NCBI GenBank assembly: GCA_904066235.2
Contig: CAJFCV020000004.1
Coordinates: forward strand, 2,418,001-2,482,000
DNA: 64,000 bases
Direction of reading: 5' to 3'
Source of the DNA: Bursaphelenchus xylophilus
Taxonomy: Eukaryota > Nematoda > Chromadorea > Rhabditida > Aphelenchoididae
The stretch's first letter is position 1. The number at the start of each line of letters is the position of its first letter. Both the position numbers and the translations under genes were made by a program. Positions 9,765 to 22,240 of this stretch are shown here, piece after piece. Under the pieces are notes generated by a model that was not told the DNA's origin, made no database searches, and worked only from the letters and a program-made list of their open reading frames with translations.

Positions 9765-10940
9765 ACAAGGGAATGGTCCCAACGATCCGTGGGATCCACA
9801 AATGAAACCTAGATATTCTGAAAGAGCAGGTAAAATTTAGTAGGAATCCGTTTTTTCTACTTGCCGAATAAGTCTGTGCGACGAGAAATATCGACGAAAA
9901 GATCCGACCAAAAAATCGAAAGAGAGAAAAGACGAACCGAAAGCCCTTGGAAGACGTCACCAAATAGTCTAGTGGAAAATGTTCCACGCACAAATCTTTT
10001 GGGGGAGGGAGGCCTTGGAGGTTCGAGTCCACCCGGAGCCGGACATCTCCGGATTTGAACCTACGTGTTCATTACTGTATTCTACAGTTATACAAAAAAA
10101 TTTTTTTTGTTTATTGACCTGTTTTGCAAGGTTTGTTGCAAAATATTAAGAAAAGTTGACACTTCGGCAATATTTTTGATAAGCCCGATGTCGACATAGT
10201 GGTATTTTCAAGACACTTCTACTCGATTCTGGAAGTTTGTATAGGATCTTGCAGATCTTTATCGGTTTCCCAAAAAGGATGTTGCCAAAATCTGACCTTT
10301 TCATAAAATTTTGCAAGAAAAGTTGAAAAGAGAATTTTTGGGTCCTTGCATCAGCGTGTAGTAGACCCCGTGAATATTTACGAAAAAATCTATTTTGAGT
10401 TTTTTCGTTTAAATTGGCCGTGGAAATGTGTTTAACAAATGCCCAAATTATTTTTGTTAAATTCTGCCCGGAAGGTATAAATTTGCATAAATTTGTCTTC
10501 TTTGGAACTTCGGACCTGACGGCATCATAAAAAGAGGTAATGACCAGTGATTGCCACGGCTTCGGATGCAAAAAACCTTGTAAAACAGGTTAAACAAAAA
10601 AAATTTTTTTTGTATAACTGTAGAATACAGTAATGAACAAGTAGGTTCAAACCCGGAGATGTCCGGCTCCGGGTGGACTCGAACCTCCAAGGCCTCCCTC
10701 CCCCAAAAGATTTGTGCGTGGAACTTTTTCCACTAGACTATTTGGTTACGCCTTCGAAGGCCTTTCGGTTCGTCTTTTCTCTCGTTCGATTTTTTGGTCG
10801 GATCTTTTCGACGATATTTCTCGTCGCACAGACTTATTCGGCAAGTAGAAAAAACGGATTCCTACTAAATTTTACCTGCTCTTTCAGAATATCGAGGTTT
10901 CATTTTCGGATCCCACGGATCGTTGGGACCATTCCCTTGT
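9765..10940. mobile_element. 1.18-kb fold-back element with pol III boxes in its arms (copy 1)
   Basis: It begins ACAAGGGAATGGTCCCAACG and ends with the exact inverse (CGTTGGGACCATTCCCTTGT). The arms are inverted repeats of more than 330 bp: about 9765-10120 and 10580-10940. The unique centre is about 450 bp. A second copy at 61326-62500 has the centre in the opposite orientation. There is no transposase. Each arm holds a tRNA-like segment, annotated separately. Confidence 0.85.
9955..10045 (+). ncRNA. tRNA-like segment with A and B boxes in the element's left arm
   Basis: TAGTCTAGTGG (9965-9975) matches the internal A box, and GGTTCGAGTCC (10020-10030) is an exact B box. The spacing of 45 bp is within the normal range. 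The surrounding sequence does not fold into a clear functional tRNA, so this is a tRNA-derived relic or an element promoter, not a tRNA gene. The inverted copy lies in the right arm near 10672-10750. Confidence 0.5.
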
Positions 10941-11579
10941 TAGACACTTTTATCTTCAAGACACACACTCGATAGATTGCGAAATAAAGAGAGCGCGTTA
11001 CAGAATTGGCGGGAAGGCCCTCTTTTTCGAATCGAAAGCGCGCATTCCGAGAGAATTCAATGGGCGGAGAGAGCGGCAGAGTGAGCAGAGAAAGGAACGA
11101 AGGGAAAATTAGAGCCGGAATTTTCGCGGAGATTTTGGAATCGAGGGGTCAACCAATCTCCACGAGGCCGTTCGAGGGGACCCCCAAAACAGAAGATAAA
11201 GATGGCAATAAAAACAAAATGACCAAACAAGGAAAAGGATGGTTTTAGAGAAAAAGGAAATTTGGAAATAAAAGTGTCATGATGACGGATTTTCCAGACA
11301 TTACTAGACCTCAAATTTAGAGATAAGAAACTGTAAGACTGATTTCTGGCATACATAAACCGAACATTGCGGTCCAAAAAATAAGTGATCTAGACAGAGC
11401 TAAAAAATAATTTACGAAAAGTAGTCAAAAGCTTGATAATAATATTATCCTCACAACGACAAATAAAAATAAAAAAGACGAAGCTACAATTCGAGTAGGA
11501 TGAAGCATTTTCTAGGATTTCTCATTTCTCCATACCAGACTGACGAAAAATATCGTCCGATTGTTAAATCAGCCTAAAT
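10941..11579. other. Intergenic between the fold-back element and the chromodomain gene
   Basis: No gene seen. It includes the 3' flank of the minus-strand chromodomain gene; TTATTTTTAT near 11465 reads as AATAAA-type signal sequence on the minus strand. Confidence 0.4.
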
Positions 11580-13791
11580 TCAGAACAAAAATGGGAAATC
11601 AACTTGCTTTTCATTTTTGTGCAGTTTCATGAAACTAATGGCCAGGTTGAGAGATTCCATGGGTGACAGGCCTTGTGGTCCCTCCTTTGTCTTGAATTCG
11701 CGGTACGAATATGGCAGCTTTTTAGCAGCCGCGGTAACACATTCCTTCTTGACTTCTGAATCGAGACGGTAGTCCTGCTTGCCGTTATCTTGCTTATAGT
11801 GGAAAGCCGGATCTTTGACTTCACATAGGGAGTAATAGGCCAACCTGCCCAATAAGGAAGAATCAGTGGTTGGTGGAGGAACGCACTTGGTAGTCGTTGC
11901 GACGATGGGAACGGATGAGGGTCCGGGCTGAAGAGCGCGGAATTAGTAAATAAAGTAAATTAACTACGTGATTTCGCAAGAACAGATCAAGTTGGACTGA
12001 ATTCTTTTCAGATTCGAATTTTTGGTCGAATAATCCGAACTTCAAGTTCAAAGTTTGGATAATCGTGGGCAAATGATTTTCCATAACTGTGAAAAATCGG
12101 AAAAATCTAAATTCCCAAGTTTTCGTATTTTTTCAGCGAAACCTGCACAGCCTGACCACGGACGTCACAAAAAAAAAAACAAAAAATGGAATGGGAAATT
12201 TGGCCCGCCCCCTTTTGTAGTTTCGTGCGAACGAAATGCCACAATTGACAAATGAAATGAAATAATTCTGAGAAAATTGCGTTTCTTCACAGAATTCCGG
12301 CCTCCAACCGTGCCAAGGATCCAGCAAATAAAACCGATGATCTCTAATTTTCTAGGCGGGGTGAGTGTCTTACCTTGTCTGCCATGTCTTCTGCAGACTT
12401 GAAAACGTCGGTCTTCTCACCTTCCTTCTCACCACCAACTTTTCTCATCTTGCTTGGCGGTTCAGCCGCCGGTTCGACGTTCTTCTTGATGTGTTCATCC
12501 ATTGGTGGCAACTGCTGTAATTGTTCAATGACTCTCGATGCCCATGAGGATCTCGGTCCTTTCTTAACTTTATTTTTTGGAGTCTTCTTTTTACAGATTG
12601 GGTTTTTCTCTATCATGCGAATCTTTAATGGGGATACCTTTGGTGACGAATTTGAAGTGGCATCCGACTCAATAGTAGGACTAGTAGAGGCTGTGTTGAA
12701 GCCACTGTCGACAGATGGAAGATTGTCTCTCTGCTTGATCGGTGTTGAGGTCGCTTCATACGGCAGATTCTTTGCAGTCGATTCCGAGAGTTTGAAAATC
12801 AGCTTGTTTGGCGCTGTCATGGATGAAATGACAGCACGGGCTTCCGGATTCGAGCTAACGGAATGCCCTCGAGATGTGGATGGTATTGCATGACCTTCTG
12901 ACGAAGCCCTGGCTTGATCTGTAGCATTCCTGGCAACATCCTGGAGGACTGTACGTGTGTTGACGGGGATATTCTCCGAACTGATTCCCAAGTTTCCATC
13001 AATGTCACTGTCATCTGCTGTAGATTTTGATCTTCTTTTTCTATTTTTCTGAATCTTCTCAATGGCTTGTTGGGCTTCATCATCATTGTTCATTTGAATT
13101 TCCTCTTCCTCCATTTTAAAATTGGACGGGGTCTCGTTCTCGTCGTTTCTTGAGGACGAAGGGTCTGTTAGACAAGGTGACGTTGACCTCTGGGCATTTA
13201 TGGAGGCACCGTTGGTAGGCAGACGGATGTCGAGATGATCAGCAAGACCGTTGATTGCAGAGGGCTCGAGTTTTAGATCATCGGGGCTGAAAAGGTGAAA
13301 GTAAGCACACAAAAGTAAGCAAGGCGTGTTCATACAGATTTCTGTCTCGGCTCAAAATTTCTGCTATAGTTGCGTCATTGCAACAAGAGAAGGTCAGCGG
13401 TTATGCAGAAAATTTGACGCCTCCGTTGATAAACGCCTTCTTTCTCATTCATCCTTAAAACTTACACCGAGCTGCGGTCTGTTCTTGTCCTTCTTCGATT
13501 CTCTGCCCGCTTTTGGTTGGCGGTCATCCGCTTTACTAACGTGTCGTCAGTTAAGCCTTTACTCAACAAGAAGGATCGGAGGACGGCAGGGCACTAGAAG
13601 GACTAAATAAATAACTGCAATTCGACGCTTACTCGAAGGTTCAGTCTTGGTTCCCAGGAGTTATCCTCTGGACCAAAGTCCTTCCATTTTACAAGAAACT
13701 CTCTGTTTTTCCAATGATCTTCTCCCCCTCTATAGTCAAGGAGAGCTTCAACCTCATAAGCCGGTTCTCCATTGATTTCTCGAACTGCCAT
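11580..13791 (-). CDS. Chromodomain protein, 515 aa, four exons
   Basis: Minus-strand exons 13791-13633, 13593-13466, 13286-12374 and 11927-11580 join in frame to 515 residues. Residues about 10-70 form a chromodomain: YEVEALLDYRGG, then FLVKWKDFGPEDNSWEPR, then CPAVLRSFLL. The aromatic-cage positions (Y12 region, W36, F39) are present, so methyl-lysine histone binding is likely from family knowledge. Residues about 85-400 are low-complexity, Ser- and charge-rich, with basic nuclear-signal-like stretches (KNRKRRSK, CKKKTPKNKVKKG). The C-terminal about 100 residues are helical and do not look like a chromoshadow domain, so this is not a typical HP1. An acceptor just before the ATG suggests a 5' UTR intron. 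Intron 3 contains a repeat family C fragment. Confidence 0.75.
12130..12310. repeat. Repeat family C fragment in intron 3 of the chromodomain gene
   Basis: GTTTCGTGCGAACGAAATGCC and ACAATTGACAAATGAAATG match longer copies at 40640-40750, 21610-21700 and 58935-59005. No coding capacity. Confidence 0.55.
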
Positions 13792-13878
13792 AGTTCTGAA
13801 ACGGAGAAGGATGAGATTATGAGGATCCAGAGATAAAAAATACTCAAAAAGCGCGAAAAAACCGCACATTAAACTCAA

Positions 13879-15608
13879 GTCTCGGAAATTTTCCGAGATG
13901 ACGTGAGCGCGTTAAATAAAAATGTCTTTGTTGTATTTATGCTGTTTTGTGTTTGTTCAAGAATCTGAATTTTTTGCTTCTTGACTGAACCACATTCAAA
14001 CAAGTCGACCCCATTTCCGAAGACCCTAACACAAGAGGAACTCCTATCACGCATGTCTCAGGTCCTCGAAACAGATTCTTCCGAAGCCGTTCGTTAAAGA
14101 CCGGTTCGTTGTGCAAGGGTTTCAGTCTAGCCAGAAAGTATGAAAGAAATGAAGGAACAAATGCCTCACCATCTCTTTCATCTCACAGCCCTCCGAAGAA
14201 AGCAGCGAAACGCATTCGATGGGTTTCGCTGCTTGCTTCGAAACATCTACAACCGCCTGACCGAAGACACAACGGACGGACGGCTGACGCGACTCAGTCC
14301 GCACTCCTTTAGTCAGGTGCGAAAAAAAACGGCTGCCTTTCTTTGAAGCATCGAAATTCCCTACGCCTTTTTATAGAGCTAAATTATACGGCTCCGAAAA
14401 CTTTTAAAGCCTTTACCGAGTCGAATCCCACAAAGAACCAAACTCAAAACAAGAAGCCTAAAACACGGCTAAACAGGGGCGGGCCATTTTAGGCCCTCTG
14501 CCTAAATTTTTTGCTGGGCTGATTTTATCAAGATCCACGATAGGACAGAAAGCTCAACCGTGCCTGTCAGAAAATCATGACGGACGTGAGTTCGAACCGA
14601 TAACATTCCCTAACCAGATCCAAAAACTGATAACTAACAGATTCAAAACTTCCAATACATCACCTTGACAGCCGGGAACTAGTTTCTCATTATACTGTCA
14701 ATCAGTGTCCGATTTTTCGACGAGCGCTATCTGATTTCTTCGGTAAGAGTAATGTGTACCCTACTTTCGAAACCATTCCTACTCCAAGAATCGTTCGAAA
14801 ACAGAAACGGGCTTCTTTCAGTATTTGTCAATTCTTTTATTTACAAGTCAGCATCAACCAGTAAATAAACTACCAAAGGTTTGTCAACGGCGTGTGAGAA
14901 GAGCTAGAGCCCCAAGCACACCGCATTCCTAACCAAAAAAGATCCCTTCCAACAGAGCCTAAATGGTTGCTTTGCGAAAAGGTTTTTTTTCCTCTTTTCA
15001 TCTTTCTCTTCCTTTCCGCTTTTTTCCGCAGTGCGTAGAGAGAAGAGAGTCGGCCGAATTTTGCTTTCCCCCGATATCGGGGGGAATGCAAAACCAATAG
15101 AGCCCGAGGCCTACTTTACCGGAATAAAAGTTTTTTGACTACTCCTAGAAGCCCCGCCTATAAAAACAGCAACCATACCTTATTTAAAAGGAGTGAGCGT
15201 TGGCACTTTTGTTTTACAGATATCCTGTTTAACGTTTTAAACCCCGAAACCCAATGCCAGATTCTTTCAGTTCTACGCACAAAACCAGACCAACCACACA
15301 CATCCAAAGAAACATGAGAACCAATCGATATACGAATCTGACGAACCGCGGTTCGCCTGACTGGTGGGGAGACGAAAAAAGACTCTTAGAAAGAGAGTCG
15401 CACCAAATGGGCGGTCTCCGGGAGCTTCTCTCGCTCGCAAACCCCTTTCCTTTCCCCACGGACGAAAAGTCGATATCGGTATAAAAATTGGCGGACCGCA
15501 CAAACTGAGGAGACCATCGTCGGAAAAAGAAAGATACAAAAATTTTCGCGTTGAGACTCCTGCATACCACGTATATCCAATATTCCTGGGAACTTAAGGA
15601 AGAATGAC
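13879..15608. other. Intergenic, no gene supported
   Basis: Several short open frames overlap on both strands but none has splice signals or a recognisable motif. A small hairpin (CCCCCGATATCGGGGG) lies at 15068-15083. Confidence 0.4.
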
Positions 15609-17935
15609 TTAACAAGGGAAGTACTCCAAGTTTGACGCTCAGATTTTCTTTAAAATTTGCATACACAACGGGTATGGACCAAATATCAATTCCTGAAAGT
15701 TTTAGCTCGCGCTTTGCAGGCGCCGCCGAGATATCGGACGATTTATGCTGCCGAGAGAGCGCGCTAAACGTGGAGAGCGGTCAGAGAGAAAAACGCTTTT
15801 TGGCCATAACTTTGGCAGTTTCATGCGGAAAATTTTGATTTTTTGTAGAAACATTACCCTTTACGGTAGAAATAGGCATGAAACTTTTCGTGCCGAAATT
15901 CGGCAAAAAGATAAAGTAAGTTTTCCAAAAATCTTGTTTTTTTATTTCAGCAAGTAAATTCTGAACAACGAGAACAGCGAATGTGAACCATCAGAACACT
16001 CAGTACAATGGCGGAACACCTTTGGGACCCTTTACTTTGTTTGCTGAAATGGAATAAACTGAAAAACAGTGAAAAAATAAAATTTTTGGAAAACTTACTT
16101 TATGATTACCTTCATGCACGAAGTAGAGCGTTTTGCATCTCTTCTAAACAGCATTGAAGCAACTATTAGAGTGGTTCGCCCATCCGCAGAGGAAAAGCTG
16201 TATTAATTAGTCAAAAAACGAAAAATTTTACCCTCCGGATGGCAACAATCCAATTAATAGCGCAAGAATTATGTCCAGAGTGTAAAAAAATGAAAATAAC
16301 GCACAATATTCCACATAAAAGCAACAAAATAGTGTTGAACATTATCAAGAAAAAAAATCTTGCGACACAGGGGACTCGGATTTACTTATAAGTACCTTTA
16401 TTTACTTATAAAAACTCGATGTTTTTATAAGTAAATAAAAGTTCTTATAAGTAAATAAAAGTTCTTATAAGTGATTTTGAAATCACTTATAGGTAATTTT
16501 TATTTTCGGCGCGCGGGAAATTCACTTATAGGTAATTATAAATACTTATAGGTAACAGAAAATTATGCACAGTGCAGGATAGATAAAAATTTATTCAAAC
16601 AAAGAAAAAACAATCTGACTCTGATATTTTACCGGTTACACATGTGGTTATTGCATCTTCTGTGTCCTGACGGGGCGAGGATTGCTTCTGTGCGGATTTT
16701 CTATGGGTACTCCTGCGGTTCGATGCACTGAAAATAGTCAAAGATAAAGAAAAAGGAAATAAAATTTTCGGAGATAGTTTATTATGAGCTGTCCTTGAAC
16801 TCATTTTTTTGTGCTTTTCCATCGCAAAAATTAGTTTGAGGATCAGAAATTTGGCAATGACAGATTTCAAGACATCAAGTTTGTTATGTTGTACTAGGTC
16901 CAGGCGAATATTATCAACATACCTGAAGCATACGGGAGCCATTTTTCCAGGCATCGTGTTCACGTTGTCCATTTACTTCCTCCACGACCAATTTTGTGAT
17001 TATCTGAAAACTAGCGGTTTACCTGGACCTAGTACAACATAACAAAACTTTCTCCTAAAAAGTTTCTAGCCTTCTGAAATGTGGAAGCAGTTTAAAAAAC
17101 CTACCAAACTTGATGAAAGGGTTCTTCATCTAAATTCTTGGTTGATCATGCTTGTTCCTTGATCTTCCGAGGCAGCCTTCTCTTCCATGTCGACATGCTT
17201 TCTATTCGGGAATTTTCTTATGTTCCGGCTTTTTCATCTATCCACTTTTTTACAGTTCTGAAAGAAAAAACTCACTAAAAGTACCTTACCTTGTTCCATC
17301 CAAGGTATAAATACCCTTATGCACCTTCTTTGACCAGTACTGCTCCGAAAAACTTGGAATTTCTAAGTCTCGCCCATGCGTTCAAAAAGCCGAAAGCGTC
17401 TTTGGCGCTCATTTGTTTTCTTTTCGGAGTTCTTATTGGTAATTATAAGTGACTAAAAGTTCTTATAAGCAAATAAAAGTTCTTATAAGTAAATAAGGTT
17501 TTCTTATAAGTAAAGCAAAATAGGCTCCGCCTTTTTTTCACTTATAGGTGAATTTTTGGGACCTATAAGTAAATAAAAGTTTTTATAAGTAAATAAGAGT
17601 TTTTATAAGTAAATCCGAATCCCCTGTGGAGAAAAAATATATTTTTATCCTGAAACGGAATGCCAAGATCAAGGGAATCAGGGAAAATTCGCCGGCTTTT
17701 GAAGATTTTTTTCGATATTCCGGCCCTTCTTTCTCGGCGGATTCTGCAAAGCGCGAGCTAGAAAGCTCGCAATCGAATAAGGAAATTCCAATCTCCATCT
17801 ATGCCAATTTTTATCAAAATCTGAGCGTCGCACTTCAAGTACTTCCCTTGTTAGAAAGAATTATACTAAATTTTTGCCAAGTTTCATCAAAATCTGAGCG
17901 TCGCACTTGGGGTACTTCCCATGTAAGTGAAAGAT
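15609..17935. mobile_element. Repeat family B element, split by a younger 1.26-kb element
   Basis: The left end (ACAAGGGAAGTACTCCAAG followed by GACGCTCAGATTTT) and the right end (AAAATCTGAGCGTCGCACTT, then GGGGTACTTCCCATGT) are inverted versions of one sequence. The left arm includes GATATCAATTCCTGAAAG and GCTCGCGCTTTGCA, shared with 43260-43300. The element at 16366-17628 lies inside it. Confidence 0.5.
16366..17628. mobile_element. 1.26-kb TIR element with TTATAAGTAAATAAAAG subterminal repeats
   Basis: The ends CACAGGGGACTCGGATTTAC and GTAAATCCGAATCCCCTGTG are inverted repeats with one mismatch. Each end carries several copies of TTATAAGTAAATAAAAGTTC in direct and inverted orientation, a pattern typical of transposase-binding arrays. 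Inside is a smaller hairpin, whose arms are TATGTTGTACTAGGTCCAGG (about 16884) and its inverse (about 17021-17042). No transposase frame is seen, and the superfamily is not recognised. Confidence 0.75.
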
Positions 17936-19540
17936 TAGGCCGTACTGGACAAAATTAAAACCCCACTTTTAAAGCTGCTATAACTTTTGTAGTTGTCAAC
18001 AGAAATGTGCCATATTTGGCACCAATATGCATTAGTAAACAACACATTTTGCGCAAAACTTATTTCGAGAAGCTTCCACAACTTGCAAAAAGTTGAAAAC
18101 TCATGTTTTGATAGTTTTCTTCGCGACAAAATTACAATCGATTAAACAACCGGGAATAGTCTGGGCCTCTTTGGTTTCCGACCGACTACGGTGGTCGCGG
18201 GCATTGCACTGAATTATCCTGGTACTCCAGGCTATTTCAGTTGATGCGGCCGCCAACGGAAGCACTCGGGTTTCATTCGTGTGGGGTTCCGCAACGGTAA
18301 CATTCCTTAAGTGCGCCCTGGCGTAGTGAACCTCCAACTTCAAACACTTCCCTTGTAAGGGAAGGCTTAGTCTAAACCACGGGCGTGAGCAGGCCAACCC
18401 ACTATGGTGCAAAACCCACTATGGTGCAAGACCTAGTTCGCGCTTACAGGAGAAGTGTGTAAAATGCCCATGGCAAAAAGAGACGTTTAATTTATCACCC
18501 TTGAACAGTTGTTCTAGAAACCGTCTTTAAAATTTACTAATGGACACGGTTGCCGAGATATTTTGCAATCCAAATTATTCTGGGCTTTTGCTTCCGACAA
18601 AAAGAATGAAAATGGATCACGGGTATTATTCTACCTAGCGACAAAACACTAAACTCTCAGACGACGCAGTGACCGGATCTAACCCAAGACAGAAGAGGTG
18701 ATGTAGCCCTAAGAAGAGGGGATATAACCAAAATATTCAACTGAATAGGGACTTATAGCCCTAACACAACCAGAACACACAATTGTACAATGAAGCTCGT
18801 GCCGAGCCACTGAAGGGACCAAGACCGACATTGATGTGGTGTCAAAAAGGAGGCTCATGACGAGAATCTGTAAAGGAGACCTTCCGAGTCCTTTTAACAG
18901 TCTTATCTCTTCCTTACTCTAGGTATTGGAACTTAATGTTTATTGAGGAGACTCCACACAACGCGCGTCCGCACCCTGGACCTACTAGAATAAGCCCGAT
19001 ATGATAGAACGCGGGCCTTGGCTGGCTTTACCCCATACGCTTGGGTAATGCGCGTCAAAAGCTCTCGCGACCGATCGTCACATCAAATGGACGCTACATA
19101 GGATCATCGCCACACAGTTCAGCCACGATGTAACGACACAAATACCTTGGGAATGGACTACGGCTCCAGAAGATAGATGCTAATTAAAAGAAATAGCGGT
19201 TTATTGGCAGCCACAGAGAATAGAGACCGCTCCCGATAAGAGAAGGGTCGAGAATGACTGAAACTTGGAATCGGGCTTTTATATTCCCACTAATTTGGCA
19301 TCCGAATCTTCTCGTACACTTAGTGCAAAATCTGCATGAAAATTGAATTTTTGCTCATTTGGAGTAATTTTTATTCTGGGGTGTGGTCGCGCTCTCCGAC
19401 TCTGAAAACTCGAAATTCCCATGATTCCAAATTTCGATTATGCATATTTCAAAGAAAACTTCAAAATCTTGAAAAATTTGGATTTTCAGAGCTTTCGAAG
19501 AGCGATCAACCAACCTTCCTACTAAACCTTCGGCTTTAAC
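17936..19540. other. Intergenic, no gene supported
   Basis: Mixed sequence with a relic of a family B end near 18335-18365 (TTCAAACACTTCCCTTGTAAG). Bases 18600-19200 are more GC-balanced than the surroundings, but all frames are broken. No RNA gene was recognised. Confidence 0.4.
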
Positions 19541-20021
19541 TAGAGGTGGCAGTCGGGCTGGGCCGGACCGGCGGGGCCCGGTGATTGGGCCTGAGCAGAT
19601 TTGAAAAGGCCCCGGGCCGGCCTGACCTCTTCGGCCCGCGAATCCCACCCAAATATGAGAGGGTCGGGCAAAAATCTTCGAATTTTTTATGGTACACTTA
19701 AAAATTTCACTATAATTTGATGGCTTGATGTAAATGAAAGTATTTAAGCAGTTTTTGATTAAACATGTGGCCTTATAACGTCCATATTTTTTATATAGCT
19801 AACTTCCTATAGGATAAAAAAATTTCGACACAATCCAACTTTCTGGCTAGGTTTTAGCTACCTGGTCGGCTGTTCCAGTCGTCCGATTAGACGTTTTAAT
19901 TTCACTCATACACACGTAAAAACTTTTGGAAAGCATAAAAACTTTCAGTATAGAGTGCTTTTATCCAACCTTTTTTTATTAGCGGGCCAAACAGGGCCGG
20001 CCGGCCCGATTGCCACCTCTA
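19541..20021. mobile_element. hAT-like non-autonomous element, GC-rich ends (481 bp)
   Basis: The ends TAGAGGTGGCAGTCGGGC and GCCCGATTGCCACCTCTA are inverted. The flanks GCTTTAAC (19533-19540) and GCTTTGAC (20022-20029) look like an 8-bp target duplication with one change. Runs of GGGCC/GGCCC repeats sit just inside both ends. TA-G-GGTGG termini and 8-bp duplications are features of hAT elements. No coding frame. Confidence 0.7.
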
Positions 20022-20052
20022 GCTTTGACCCCTCGTTCGAGAGGCGATTCTA

Positions 20053-21328
20053 CAGGGTGGCCCAAAAAAATGGAAACTCATATTTATAGTCATATTTCAG
20101 TTAACTATCCAAATTTAGCCAAAGTAATGATTAATATCAGTAACATGGAACATTGTTAATAACATGTTCGACCATTTTCGAAATATCTGCCGTTGGCGGC
20201 GATATAGAGCGCCAAACGTGACTTTAAATTTTGGGCGGTACGCCGCAGCTTTTTTTCGGGAAATCGGTCCCGTTCTTGGCTCAGCGATTATTTAGCGGTC
20301 CCAAACTTTTGTGGCATATAGTACAGGCGTTCGCCTCTAATTGAAAAAAAAATTTAGTTTGTACGATCTAGATCCGGCGAATAGGCGGCAATTTTGCAGA
20401 CGTAGCAAAATCAGCCGATTCCTGGCCTCGTGCGCTTTTTGCTTTCTCGGCCGGGGCTGAATCTTATGAGAACGTTAATTTTCTATCCACAAATTGCTAC
20501 TGAGCCCGCGGAAGCACCACTACCACCAGAATACCGATGGTTGACGTTTCGGTAGGTTTTGACATCTTTAACCACGAAAACCGGGGATATCTTGCCTCTG
20601 GCGCAAAATCTTGCCCCAGGTCATGACGGAAGAGGTTTTGACAGGGTTCGAAGATGGCGGGTGCTTGATGACGCTCAACAGTCTAACTCCTGTCATTCTG
20701 GTGTTTGTGGACCTGCTCAATGTTGAGCTACGTCTCATCCATGAACAGGATCTCTTCTCATCGCCGAGCAGCGGCGCGGCGCCTGAGTTTTTGACGTCTT
20801 TTGAGCCGTACTAACTTGTGGTCTTCCGCAGGGCGCTGAACTTTTTGGAGCCTATAAGGCTTGAGCTGTTGTACATTTTAGGCCATTTGGCAGATAGCTG
20901 TTATGTTGATAACGGTCTCTCGCGCAATATTTTTCATGGACACCATCAGATTTTGCTTCACTCGCTTTTTGATGACCTCAAGGTTGGCAGAAGCATTCAA
21001 GGTGCACTTTTTTCAACTTCCCAAACGCGTACCGTTGCGGACTATTCCGTTGAGTTGTTTGGTGGCTTTTGGCATAACCGCTTTTGCTACACCGAGCAAT
21101 TTATCAACCTCACACGGTCCTTTTTCTTGCCGAAACAGGTCGGAAATCGAGGTCCCTTTGTTTGACATTCATAAAAAACATGTTAACCAAGCGATATGGG
21201 CATGAAAATAAAACGCCTAGGGCTAAAAAATACGGAGAATTTAACGGTGGAAAAATTATTTGTCTGCACCTTAAGGTTTTCGCTGCAGGACCCATGGAAA
21301 AAAGTTTCCATTTTTTTGGGCCACCCTG
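20053..21328 (-). mobile_element. Degenerate mariner transposon, full length
   Basis: Perfect 26-bp inverted ends (CAGGGTGGCCCAAAAAAATG) are flanked by TA at 20051-20052 and 21329-21330. The 1276-bp size is normal for mariner. The minus strand encodes transposase relics: ILFMDET and IEQVHKHQNDR near 20750-20690, and FVDRKLTF then DSAPAEKAKSAQE near 20480-20430. These align with the catalytic Asp blocks known from mariner transposases. Several in-frame stops show it is dead. Confidence 0.8.
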
Positions 21329-21589
21329 TATAAAACTAGCCCTGCTTACATAATAAATTAACCTAACCTCTGCCATAAATTTGTATCAATCCATTTTTGG
21401 CGAGTTTGCACAAAAAATAAAAAAATCGACTTACTTTATCCATGGCACAACAAGCATCACAAAATTCGAAAATTTCGTGGGTTATCTTAGCAGAAAACGG
21501 GTGATCTAGACATCAAGTCGAATGGAGCAGTGGGCAGCCAGCTCTTGGTAAAAATTCGTTCTTTGGTCAAACCTCCTGGGAACAATTCA

Positions 21590-21775
21590 CCTCGCATGCC
21601 TATCCAAAATGGGAAGAAATGTCTTCGGCCCACTTTTGAGTTTCGTCCCAACGAAGTGTCACAATTGACAAAAGAAATAAAACAATTCCGAGAAAAATAT
21701 GGCGCGCCAATTTACTTCAAGCAAAGATTGTTATCGTTGCGGGACCCAACGCGACTGGTCTCTCTCGCTAGAAAA
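21590..21775. repeat. Repeat family C fragment
   Basis: GCCCACTTTTGAGTTTCGTC, CCAACGAAGTGTCACAATTG and AATTCCGAGAAAAATAT match the copies at 40670-40745 and 58940-59000. Confidence 0.6.
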
Positions 21776-22240
21776 TAAAAAATTTGTTTATTTGCTGTTG
21801 GACTCGCTGAAGCCAGCAGAAGAGACGACACCATTCAAATTCCATGTGGTATTCCGAAGCTGATGTCAACATCGAGAAGTAGAGTTTTTCTTGGTTCTCA
21901 CCTTTTAGGTCGGGAAATGAGCAAGGCAATGGGTATAGCCTCCCAATCATGCTATCTGGAATGCGGTTGCTTCATCTTGCGCCACATCAGACCCAATGTT
22001 TCTAGTGTAATATAATTTTTACAGGAGCACCGGCTCATTCGCCTCGCATGCCCGCCAGCACGCCACGAAAAACGTAAGGCAAAATTTGGAATAGAGATTT
22101 CGAGCTGCGCCCAATATTTTTGATTTTTTTGAAAGAATGAATATTGTGTTAGATGGTATTGTAACTCTGCGATTTAGAATAATTTAGGATGAATAGTATG
22201 TCAAAAATTACGTTGTTGTCAGTTTCAAGTGTTGAATATA

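Noticed and set aside
9955..10045. A functional tRNA gene
   Set aside because: A and B boxes are present, but acceptor and anticodon stems do not pair and it is embedded in a repeated element. Kept only as tRNA-like.
12375..12893. 172-codon plus-strand frame
   Set aside because: Antisense shadow of the chromodomain gene's large third exon.
16430..17600. CRISPR-like array (repeats of TTATAAGTAAATAAAAG)
   Set aside because: The repeats occur in both orientations at the ends of a transposon with no regular spacers, in a eukaryotic genome.
20818..21165. 115-codon plus-strand frame
   Set aside because: It lies inside the decayed mariner, whose transposase is on the minus strand.
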